From NCBI RefSeq assembly GCF_003020585.1, contig NZ_PXUE01000002.1, forward strand, positions 682,001 through 746,000: a stretch of 64,000 bases of DNA, in the 5' to 3' direction. Below, one piece after another: positions 8,628 through 16,031 of the stretch; the first letter of the stretch is position 1; the number at the start of each line of letters is the position of its first letter. The DNA comes from Chryseobacterium aurantiacum (lineage in GTDB: Bacteria; Bacteroidota; Bacteroidia; Flavobacteriales; Weeksellaceae). Made by a program: the position numbers and the translations under genes. The notes beneath the pieces are model-generated. The model did no database searches. It had not been told where the DNA came from and was given only the letters and a program-made list of their open reading frames with translations.

Positions 8628-8648
8628 TTATTTATCTAATTTTTTTGG

Positions 8649-8682
8649 CAAATTTAAAATATAATTACTTTAAAAACCAAAT
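8649..8682 (-). promoter_or_regulatory. promoter of the arginine operon
   Basis: On the minus strand a perfect Bacteroidota -7 element TAAATTTG occupies 8656-8649, with a -33 element TTTG at 8681-8678 and a 21-base spacer. Predicted transcription start is near 8644, leaving a leader of roughly 15-20 bases before the GNAT ATG at 8627. That is too short for an attenuator or riboswitch, so control would be by a DNA-binding repressor or activator. Confidence 0.65.
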
Positions 8683-8744
8683 AAAAAAGATATTTTTTTT
8701 GTTTTAAAAATTTATACAGGTAAAATTATCTTTATTGAAAAATA

Positions 8745-8778
8745 TACATTTGCTAATTTATTATATATTTGCTAAAAT
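8745..8778 (+). repeat. tandem 19-base-spaced repeat with two -7-like boxes
   Basis: Two near-identical words, TACATTTGCTAA (from 8745) and TATATTTGCTAA (from 8764), lie exactly 19 bases apart just upstream of the InsA-like gene (ATG 8788). Each contains a TAnnTTTG -7 match. They may be two alternative promoters or a pair of operator sites bound on one face of the helix, given about two helical turns. No well-spaced -33 TTG was found for either. Confidence 0.45.
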
Positions 8779-8787
8779 AATATAGTT

Positions 8788-9204
8788 ATGGAAAACATAT
8801 GTCCTAAATGCCAGAGTAACAAGGTGGTTAAAAGTGGTATTATCAACGAAAAACAACGCTTCCATTGTAAGAGTTGCAACTATTATTTTACCGTTAAAAA
8901 ACTAGGGAAACAAATTGATGATTATTACGTAACCAAGGCTCTTCAACTTTATCTGGAGGGTTTAAGTTATCGTGAAATTGAAAGAATCATCGGTGTTTCA
9001 CATGTTACTATAAGTTCATGGATCAAAAAATACAATATTACAAGGCCTCCCCATTCTGAGTTTCATCCTGTATATAAAATATTAAAACAAAATGAGTTAA
9101 TTGAATATATAGCACAGGAAGAAAATATCAAAAACTCCGGAATCATCATCACTCAATTTGCGGACAAGTACATGCTGATTAAGTGGGAAAGGTTTAAGAA
9201 ATAG
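8788..9204 (+). CDS. IS1 InsA-like zinc-ribbon/HTH protein (domesticated, putative regulator)
   Basis: 138 residues. The N-terminus is a zinc ribbon with C5-x2-C8 and C27-x2-C30, in the layout CPKC...CKSC of IS1 InsA. A helix-turn-helix follows at about residues 58-82 (SYREIERIIGVSHVTISSW). The C-terminal 50 residues are not recognised. No InsB-like DDE partner frame, frameshift window or terminal inverted repeats lie around it, so it is not a working IS1 copy. It stands alone between the divergent arginine operon and the carboxylate-uptake cluster, preceded by a tandem repeat that may be its own operator. I infer an exapted transposase-derived DNA-binding protein; its targets are unknown. 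Confidence 0.75.
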   Translation: MENICPKCQSNKVVKSGIINEKQRFHCKSCNYYFTVKKLGKQIDDYYVTKALQLYLEGLSYREIERIIGVSHVTISSWIKKYNITRPPHSEFHPVYKILKQNELIEYIAQEENIKNSGIIITQFADKYMLIKWERFKK

Positions 9205-9356
9205 ATAAAGAAATCAAATATCATTTTAAAATATTGACAATCAGTAAAATATTAATAAAACTATACTATTAGCACTAATATATATTAAATTTTCATAAAT
9301 AAATTATTAATTCCAATTTGGCTTTCACAAAAAACAACGCCAAAAATTGATAATTT

Positions 9357-10736
9357 ATGAAGAAATTGCTTACATTTATTGGATTAGCCTTAATCAGCGG
9401 ATCAATGTATTCGCAGGGCTCTCCTGATTACGGCAGCGGACTGAAAGTAAACCTCAATCCTGAGGGAGACAAATTCATCAGATTTATTTTATGGGACCAG
9501 CTTTGGTTAAGAAATACATCCATGAACCCCGGAAGCATGGTTGGAAGTGAGCCTACAGACAACTCCTGGAGTATAGGAAACAGAAGGTTACGGGCCTTAA
9601 CGTATGCACAGATCTCCAAAAGATACATGATTCTTCTCCATTTTGGAATCAACAATCAGACATTCATCAATGGTGGCGCTACGGGAACTTCAGGGACAGG
9701 AGGTTACGGAAACGGAAAGAAAACCCAACTGTTTTTTCATGATGCCTGGAATGAGTATGCAGTTATTTTACCTGGAGAAGCGGGAAAATTCAGTTTATCT
9801 TTAGGAGCCGGGCTTCATTATTACATGGGACTTTCCCGTATGACTATGGCTTCCACCCTTAATTTCCTTACGGTTGATTCTCCTGTTTTTTCATGGCCTT
9901 TAATAGATAATTCTGATCAGTTTGCAAGGCAGCTCGGAATGTTTGCCAAGGGAAAATATGGAAAACTTGAATATCGTTTCAGCTTAAACAAACCTTTTGC
10001 AACCGACCTTACTCCGGCAAATGTAACTGACCCGTCAAGAGCTGTAGCCGTAGATAACAACGGAAATCCCAGTTTTTCAAAGGCAGGATATGTAGAATAC
10101 CAATTCCTTGATGAAGAATCCAATACACTCCCATTCAAAGTAGGATCCTATCTGGGAACTAAAAAAGTCTTCAATGTTGGCGCAGGGTTTTATCACCAGA
10201 AAGACGGAACAAGAACTTCAGTTAATTCCAATATTGAAAAGCACGACATTACTCTTTTTGCTGTAGATGCTTTTGCAGACATACCATTGGGAGAAGCAAA
10301 AAATAAAATGGCAGTTTCGGCCTACGCGGGATATTACAACTACAATTTCGGACCTAATTATGTAAGAAATCTGGGAACCATGAACATAGCAGCTTCTGAT
10401 CCTAATTTTATCGGAAATAAAGCTATTGCAGGCCCAGGAAACCTACAGCCGACCATTGGAACAGGTAATATTATCTACGCTCAGGCCGGTTTACTATTAC
10501 CAAGTCAGGCAGAAAAACCAAAGATCAGAATACAGCCATTTGCGGCCTATACTCATAAAAGCTTTGAAGCTTTCGACAAATCTTCTTCACAGTTTGATAT
10601 AGGAGCCAACTGGTTTATAGATGGGCATCACGCAAAAATTACCACACAATATTCCACAAGACCCGTTTACACGAATCCCACAGAAAGTCCATCCTCAAAA
10701 GGAGAATTCATTCTGCAGTTTCAGATTTACCTATAA
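9357..10736 (+). CDS. outer-membrane porin-like beta-barrel
   Basis: 459 residues with a cleavable signal peptide ending near residue 19 (GSMYSQG). The body is rich in alternating hydrophobic strands and aromatic girdle residues, with many Gly/Asn/Thr turns, and ends in the typical barrel terminus LQFQIYL with aromatic residues two from the end and further in. No TonB box or plug domain is seen. In flavobacteria such proteins are annotated simply as porin and often stand beside metabolite transporters. Here it is 52 bases upstream of the MFS gene on the same strand and probably lets small carboxylates through the outer membrane. Substrate not provable from sequence. Confidence 0.75.
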   Translation: MKKLLTFIGLALISGSMYSQGSPDYGSGLKVNLNPEGDKFIRFILWDQLWLRNTSMNPGSMVGSEPTDNSWSIGNRRLRALTYAQISKRYMILLHFGINNQTFINGGATGTSGTGGYGNGKKTQLFFHDAWNEYAVILPGEAGKFSLSLGAGLHYYMGLSRMTMASTLNFLTVDSPVFSWPLIDNSDQFARQLGMFAKGKYGKLEYRFSLNKPFATDLTPANVTDPSRAVAVDNNGNPSFSKAGYVEYQFLDEESNTLPFKVGSYLGTKKVFNVGAGFYHQKDGTRTSVNSNIEKHDITLFAVDAFADIPLGEAKNKMAVSAYAGYYNYNFGPNYVRNLGTMNIAASDPNFIGNKAIAGPGNLQPTIGTGNIIYAQAGLLLPSQAEKPKIRIQPFAAYTHKSFEAFDKSSSQFDIGANWFIDGHHAKITTQYSTRPVYTNPTESPSSKGEFILQFQIYL

Positions 10737-10788
10737 TCCGGGAATGAATCCTATTATTATTTTCAACTAACATCAAAAACTAATCAAT

Positions 10789-12369
10789 ATGAGCGAAAAT
10801 CATCACGAAAGCTACGAGAATATGACCGACAAGCAGAAAAACCGCACCATTTGGAGTGTGATTACTGCTTCATCCCTCGGAACATTGATAGAATGGTATG
10901 ACTTCTACATTTTCGGAAGTTTGGCCATTGTTTTAGCTACAAAATTTTTCCCTGCAGATAATCCTACAGCAGCATTTTTATCTACTCTTGCTACTTTTGC
11001 AGCCGGATTTGTTGTAAGACCTTTTGGCGCCTTGTTCTTCGGTAGACTCGGAGATATTATCGGAAGAAAATATACATTCCTTGTTACTTTACTGATCATG
11101 GGATTCTCTACATTCCTTATCGGATGTATCCCAAGTTATAAAACCATTGGATTTATGGCTCCTGTTTTGGTTTTAATCCTAAGATTATTGCAAGGGTTAG
11201 CCCTTGGAGGGGAATATGGTGGTGCTGCAACCTATGTTGCCGAATACGCACAACCTCATCGAAGAGGCTACTGGACCTCATGGATACAAACTACAGCTAC
11301 AGCAGGACTTTTTATTTCACTGATTGTTATTTTAATTACAAAAACTTCACTTTCTCCGGAGGAATTTGATAATTGGGGCTGGAGGGTTCCTTTCTGGATC
11401 TCTATTTTGATGGTTGCTGTTTCTTATATCATCAGAAAAAACATGAAAGAATCTCCACTTTTTGCAAAGGCTAAGAGTGAGGGAAAAACGTCTAAAAACC
11501 CTTTAAAGGAAAGCTTTGGTAATAAGTACAACTTTAAATTTGTTCTTCTTGCCCTTTTTGGAGCCGCAATGGGACAAGGGGTAATCTGGTACACCGGGCA
11601 ATTCTATGCCATGAGTTTCCTGCAAAAGGTAATGAATGTAGATTCTATGCAGGTAGACTACTTAATGGCTACTGCTTTGTTTTTAGGAACACCATTCTTT
11701 GTATTCTTTGGCTGGCTGTCTGATAAGATCGGAAGAAAGGCGGTTATGATGACGGGAATGCTGATTGCCATCTTAGCGTATAGACCTATTTACGACAGCA
11801 TGTTTAAAAGTGTTAACCTTGAAAATAAAACAATTGCATCCAATGGAATTACCGAAAAAAGAATAGCTAAAATCCATAATGATATTGCAACAGACAGCCT
11901 TGTTACTTTTCACAAGGAAACTCTTTACACAGATGGAACTTTAATTAAAAAAGATAGTATTACTCATTGGTCTCCAAGTGGCCCCGTAATGAAAGATGGA
12001 AAAGAGGAGGAACCAAAAGTATCCCAATCTGTAAAACTAAGTGATGACACAAAATGGTATCTGGTGTTCCTTGTGTTTATTCAGGTCATTTTTGTAACCA
12101 TGGTTTATGGACCTATCGCTGCATTTCTTGTTGAAATGTTCCCTGTGAGAATCCGTTACACCTCAATGTCTTTACCTTATCATATCGGAAACGGGGTCTT
12201 TGGAGGACTTCTTCCGGCTGTTGCTACTTATCTTGTAACCACAGGAAAGGAAGCAGGACATGCTACATGGTACCTTGAGGGGCTTTGGTATCCGATTGGA
12301 GTAGCCGCAGTATGTTTAATCATCGGATTATTTTATCTTAAAAACAAGAACAATAATCTTCATGATTAA
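10789..12369 (+). CDS. MFS transporter, metabolite:H+ symporter (MHS) type
   Basis: 526 residues. The N-terminal motif SSLGTLIEWYDFYIFGSLA and the loop 2-3 motif GRLGDIIGRK are those of the MHS branch (KgtP/ProP/ShiA-like). Twelve transmembrane segments can be drawn, with R/G-rich HRRGYWTS in the first half. Unusual: between the predicted TM9 (ending near residue 340) and TM10 (starting near 425) lies a charged insert of about 85 residues, which topology places in the periplasm; ordinary MHS members have a short loop there. It lies between the porin and two small membrane-protein genes, upstream of the acetate sensor kinase and acyl-CoA synthetases, so a short-chain organic acid is the likely substrate. 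Family call firm, substrate inferred. Confidence 0.88.
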   Translation: MSENHHESYENMTDKQKNRTIWSVITASSLGTLIEWYDFYIFGSLAIVLATKFFPADNPTAAFLSTLATFAAGFVVRPFGALFFGRLGDIIGRKYTFLVTLLIMGFSTFLIGCIPSYKTIGFMAPVLVLILRLLQGLALGGEYGGAATYVAEYAQPHRRGYWTSWIQTTATAGLFISLIVILITKTSLSPEEFDNWGWRVPFWISILMVAVSYIIRKNMKESPLFAKAKSEGKTSKNPLKESFGNKYNFKFVLLALFGAAMGQGVIWYTGQFYAMSFLQKVMNVDSMQVDYLMATALFLGTPFFVFFGWLSDKIGRKAVMMTGMLIAILAYRPIYDSMFKSVNLENKTIASNGITEKRIAKIHNDIATDSLVTFHKETLYTDGTLIKKDSITHWSPSGPVMKDGKEEEPKVSQSVKLSDDTKWYLVFLVFIQVIFVTMVYGPIAAFLVEMFPVRIRYTSMSLPYHIGNGVFGGLLPAVATYLVTTGKEAGHATWYLEGLWYPIGVAAVCLIIGLFYLKNKNNNLHD

Positions 12370-12412
12370 TCATTAAATCACTCAAATTTTTATTAATTTT
12401 AAAACTACTAAA

Positions 12413-12640
12413 ATGAACGGACTAAAAAAAATATTAGGTATTCTCTGGATCGCAATAGCGGTGATTGTAGGATATTTCGGAATTACAGTACTGGGAATAC
12501 CAAAAATTGCCTCAGGAAAGCAGGAAGATCTGGTTTTTGGGATCATTATTTTATTTGTACTGATGCCGATTATCTCAGGTGGAATGGCCATCTTCGGATA
12601 CTATTCTTTAACAGGAGAATATTCTGACGATAAAATATAG
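12413..12640 (+). CDS. small two-helix membrane protein, possibly DUF6814-like
   Basis: 75 residues with two hydrophobic helices (about 8-28 and 41-63) joined by a polar segment ASGKQEDL, and a short acidic tail GEYSDDKI. I believe it resembles the small conserved family DUF6814 of Bacteroidota, from memory; this needs a profile search. It directly follows the MFS gene (43 bases) and precedes another two-helix protein and the symporter-kinase. That constant neighbourhood with a transporter suggests an accessory or assembly subunit, but no function can be read from the sequence. Start ATG at 12413 is preceded by an A-rich stretch without a Shine-Dalgarno, as is usual in this phylum. Confidence 0.65.
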   Translation: MNGLKKILGILWIAIAVIVGYFGITVLGIPKIASGKQEDLVFGIIILFVLMPIISGGMAIFGYYSLTGEYSDDKI

Positions 12641-12717
12641 TTATTAAAAATAAATGATAATTGATGAATGACAAACCCAATGTCTATTCATCAATTATCT
12701 TTTGCAACCCATTATTT

Positions 12718-12912
12718 ATGAAGAAAAGACACGAACAAAAACTGGTTATCCTAAGCATCGGACTGATGATTGCTTTCAGTATTCCTATATCACTGCTTTT
12801 CAACAGAGATCGGGAAGTTTTAGGATATCCTATGATTCTTATCTACCTGTTCGCTGTCTGGATGATCTCCATCATTATTTCTTTTGTAATCGTAAAAAAA
12901 TATGATGAGTAG
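12718..12912 (+). CDS. small membrane protein, DUF3311-like partner of SSS symporters
   Basis: 64 residues from the start MKKRHEQKL at 12718; the longer frame from 12661 would add 19 residues lacking any membrane or signal character and is rejected. Two helices (about 9-26 and 36-58) are separated by LLFNRDREVLGYP, close to the N-x-x-x-P-x-LFGxPF pattern of DUF3311 proteins, which are typically encoded immediately before sodium:solute symporters. Here too it overlaps the start of the symporter-kinase gene by 11 bases. A stable complex with the symporter domain is therefore the best guess. Annotation as DUF3311 rests on pattern memory and is not proven. Confidence 0.65.
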   Translation: MKKRHEQKLVILSIGLMIAFSIPISLLFNRDREVLGYPMILIYLFAVWMISIIISFVIVKKYDE

Positions 12913-15607
12913 TTTCGCGTTGTTTTTCGTAGTTCTTTTTTATCTGGCTCTCCTTTTCTTAGTTGCTCATCTGGCAGAGAAGAAAAGAAGCAAGCTCTGG
13001 ATCAACAATCCTTACATTTATGCATTGTCTTTGGCTGTGTATTGTACTGCCTGGACTTATTACGGAAGCATTGGCGTAGCTGCTACAAGCGGATTAAACT
13101 ATCTGCCCATCTACATTGGTCCTATTATGATCATTCCGGCCTGGATCTACATCAATACAAGAATCATAAGAATTTCCAGAGTCAATAAAATAAGCAGCCT
13201 TGCAGATTTCATTTCCCTGCGATACGGAAACAGCAGAAGCCTCAGTGCCATTATCACTATAGTTTGCCTTTTGGCTATTGTTCCTTACATAGGATTACAG
13301 ATAAAGGCGATTTCGGAGACTTTTCATTTGGTGACAGAAACTCCAATGTCAAAGGATATTTTAACAGATAATGCTACTTTTGTTGTAGTTCTTATTGCAT
13401 TATTCTCCTCTTACTATGGAACCCGATATGTAGATGCTTCAGAAAAACGTCTGGGAATCATTTCAGCCATTGCCCTTGAAAGTTTTTTAAAGTTGTTTTT
13501 CATTATTATTTTGGGGCTTTTTGTAATTTACTATGTATTTGACGGATTTTCGGACATTTACCAAAAAGCAAGTCAGTTTGAAGATTTTAAAGAAAAAAAT
13601 ACATTTAACGGAGTTGAAGGAGCCATGAACTGGATGGTCTTGTGTATGATTTCTGCTACAGCCATCTGTATTTTACCAAGACAATTCCATACAGCCATTA
13701 TTGAAAACAGACAGGAAAAGCACATCAGAACTGCAATCTGGTTTTTCCCACTTTATCTTTTGATATTTACAGTATTCATCTTTCCCATCGCATGGGGAGG
13801 AAGATTAATTTTTGATGGTCAAAAAGTAAATCCGGAGTTCTACTCCATTTTGATTCCACAGCATTTTGACAATACTCTGATTACTGTTTTGGTTTTTCTC
13901 GGTGGATTAAGTTCATGCATTTCCATGATTATTATTTCTGCCATTACATTGTCTATCATGCTTTCCAACAACCTTATTATTCCATATGGATTGCTTGGAA
14001 AATTTAAGTCTGAAAATGAAGAGCAAAATACAAGAAGTATTACCAACATTAGAAAATTCAGCATTTTCGCTTTGATTATCATGGCATTTGGTTTCTACAA
14101 ATACTTCATTTTGAAGACTTCGCTGGACTCCGTAGGGCTAATTTCCTTTGTTGTAATTGCTCAGTTGGCTCCGGCATTTTTTGGGGCATTATTTTGGAGA
14201 AGAGGAAGCTATAAAGGTGCTGTTGTAGGGCTTGCAGCCGGATTGGCAATCTGTTATTTCGGATTAATCATTCCACAATATTATTTCTCATACAATCAGG
14301 AATTCAAAGGAGTTTTAAGAGATATGTACAATTCTTTTGGCTTCTTCAACATTCCTTATCTGGCAAAAATCCCACAGATTTTCTTTTGGTCACTTTTGCT
14401 CAATACAGGTTTATTTACCATTATTTCAGTCAGTACAAAAGGGAATTATCGTGAAAGAAACTTTGCAGAGTTATACGTAGACATTGACAAATACATTCAA
14501 AACCATGAGAATGCTTTCATATGGCGAGGAACAGCCTATATTTCTGATATTCAAAATATTCTGGAAAGATTTTTAGGCAAAAACAAAACCGACCAGGCTT
14601 TAAGAATCTTTAATTTAAAATACAATATTGATTCCAAAACCGAAACAGCCGATTCAAGATTCATTAAGTTTTCAGAAAACCTTTTGGCAGGAAGAATCGG
14701 TACAGCATCAGCCAAGATTTTAATTGAAGGGGTAACCAAGGAAGATAAAATATCTTTAAAAGAAGTATTAAACATCCTTGAAGAATCTAAGGAAAACATC
14801 AGCATCAATAAAAAACTTACAGAACAATCTGAAGAATTACAAAAACTTTCTGATGACCTGAGAACAGCTAATGAAAATCTTATCGTAAAAGACCGCCAGA
14901 AAGATGATTTTCTGGATTCCGTTGCCCATGAATTGAGGACTCCTATTACCGCCATTCGTTCAGCAGGAGAAATATTAGCAGATGATGATGATATTCCTTT
15001 TGATATTAAGCAGGAGTTTTTGAATAACATTATTACAGAATCTGACAGATTGAGCGAAATCATCAATGACATTCTTTATCTTGACAAGTTACAGCATGGT
15101 GAAATCTCATTAAATATTCAGCAAAATAATATTCTGGAAACCTATAAAAAGGCTCTTAGCCCACTCCTCCATCTGATACAGCAGAAAAATATTCATTTAA
15201 GCGAGGTCAATCTTTTGAATCAGTTTATATTTGACTATGATGAAGCAAGAATGATTCAGCTGTTTCAGAATATTTGGGGAAATGCCTTAAAATTTACAGA
15301 TGAACAGGGAACTATACAAACCAAACTGTTTGAAAAAGATGATCAGTTGATGATTACCATTTTCAACACAGGAAAGCATATTCCGGAGGAAGATCTTGAG
15401 ATGATCTTTGACAAGTTTTATCAGTCCAAAAATCAGAATATTTTAAAACCAACGGGAAGCGGGCTTGGGCTGGCTATTTCAAAAAAAATAGTGCAGGCTC
15501 ATAATGGAAGCATAAAAGCGGAGAACAGTGGTCTTGGCGTAACTTTCACTCTCAGTTTTCCGGGAAAACTAATTAATGAGATTAAAAATGAAGTTGAACA
15601 ACTTTAA
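12902..15607 (+). CDS. SSS symporter-STAC-histidine kinase fusion (CrbS/CbrA-like)
   Basis: 901 residues. Residues 1 to about 525 form a sodium:solute symporter domain with about 13 membrane helices (TAWTYYGSIGVAATSG, ILPRQFHTA). Residues about 535-630 look like the STAC linker known from CrbS and CbrA. HisKA follows with the phospho-acceptor H676 in SVAHELRTP, then HATPase with N box QNIWGNALKFT and G2 box GSGLGLAIS; the G1 box reads FNTGKHIP, with Asn for the usual Asp as in some VanS-like kinases. The known relative CrbS senses acetate and drives acs expression. Here the gene is coupled to a DUF3311-like protein before it and a receiver-only regulator 9 bases after it, with prpE and acs following. 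Sensing of acetate or propionate is inferred. Confidence 0.9.
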   Translation: MMSSFALFFVVLFYLALLFLVAHLAEKKRSKLWINNPYIYALSLAVYCTAWTYYGSIGVAATSGLNYLPIYIGPIMIIPAWIYINTRIIRISRVNKISSLADFISLRYGNSRSLSAIITIVCLLAIVPYIGLQIKAISETFHLVTETPMSKDILTDNATFVVVLIALFSSYYGTRYVDASEKRLGIISAIALESFLKLFFIIILGLFVIYYVFDGFSDIYQKASQFEDFKEKNTFNGVEGAMNWMVLCMISATAICILPRQFHTAIIENRQEKHIRTAIWFFPLYLLIFTVFIFPIAWGGRLIFDGQKVNPEFYSILIPQHFDNTLITVLVFLGGLSSCISMIIISAITLSIMLSNNLIIPYGLLGKFKSENEEQNTRSITNIRKFSIFALIIMAFGFYKYFILKTSLDSVGLISFVVIAQLAPAFFGALFWRRGSYKGAVVGLAAGLAICYFGLIIPQYYFSYNQEFKGVLRDMYNSFGFFNIPYLAKIPQIFFWSLLLNTGLFTIISVSTKGNYRERNFAELYVDIDKYIQNHENAFIWRGTAYISDIQNILERFLGKNKTDQALRIFNLKYNIDSKTETADSRFIKFSENLLAGRIGTASAKILIEGVTKEDKISLKEVLNILEESKENISINKKLTEQSEELQKLSDDLRTANENLIVKDRQKDDFLDSVAHELRTPITAIRSAGEILADDDDIPFDIKQEFLNNIITESDRLSEIINDILYLDKLQHGEISLNIQQNNILETYKKALSPLLHLIQQKNIHLSEVNLLNQFIFDYDEARMIQLFQNIWGNALKFTDEQGTIQTKLFEKDDQLMITIFNTGKHIPEEDLEMIFDKFYQSKNQNILKPTGSGLGLAISKKIVQAHNGSIKAENSGLGVTFTLSFPGKLINEIKNEVEQL

Positions 15608-15616
15608 AAAGCATTT

Positions 15617-15982
15617 ATGAGAAAGATAATCATTGCAGATGACGAGCACAAAATATTAATGTCGCTGGAATACAGTTTTAAAAAGAACGGCTACGATGTA
15701 TATATTGCCCGTGACGGAACAGAGGTACTCGATTTTTTAAAAACAATGGTTCCTGATGTCATTCTTCTCGACATTATGATGCCCAATCTGGACGGCTACA
15801 GCACACTGGATATCCTCAGACAGAATGAAAAACTAAAAGAGGTAAAGGTTATTTTCCTGAGCGCTAAAAACAACCCAAGAGACATTGAAAAAGGATTGGA
15901 AATGGGCGCTGACGCCTATGTAACGAAGCCTTATTCAATCAAAAAACTAATGCAACAGATTGAGGAAATGTTTGGAGAATAA
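15617..15982 (+). CDS. receiver-only response regulator
   Basis: 121 residues, a single CheY-like receiver domain with no output domain. Acidic pocket D8/D9, phospho-acceptor D52 in LLDIMMPNLDG, S82 in FLSAKN and K104 in VTKPYS are all present, so it should be phosphorylatable. It lies 9 bases after the symporter-kinase and is surely its partner. The corresponding CrbR in Vibrio and Pseudomonas has a LuxR-type DNA-binding domain; here output must go through another protein, or the receiver may act as a phosphate sink or allosteric switch. The next gene, prpE-like, starts 49 bases downstream. Confidence 0.92.
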   Translation: MRKIIIADDEHKILMSLEYSFKKNGYDVYIARDGTEVLDFLKTMVPDVILLDIMMPNLDGYSTLDILRQNEKLKEVKVIFLSAKNNPRDIEKGLEMGADAYVTKPYSIKKLMQQIEEMFGE

Positions 15983-16031
15983 GAAAGCCAATAAGAGGTT
16001 TCAGATAAAAAAACACTAATACGATATTGAC

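Noticed and set aside
8788..9204. Active IS1-type insertion sequence
   Set aside because: Only an InsA-like frame, no InsB, no terminal inverted repeats and no direct repeats around it.
14551..15072. 173-residue open frame on the minus strand, antisense to the histidine kinase
   Set aside because: Covers the HisKA and linker coding region; composition typical of antisense of helical coding sequence and no promoter.
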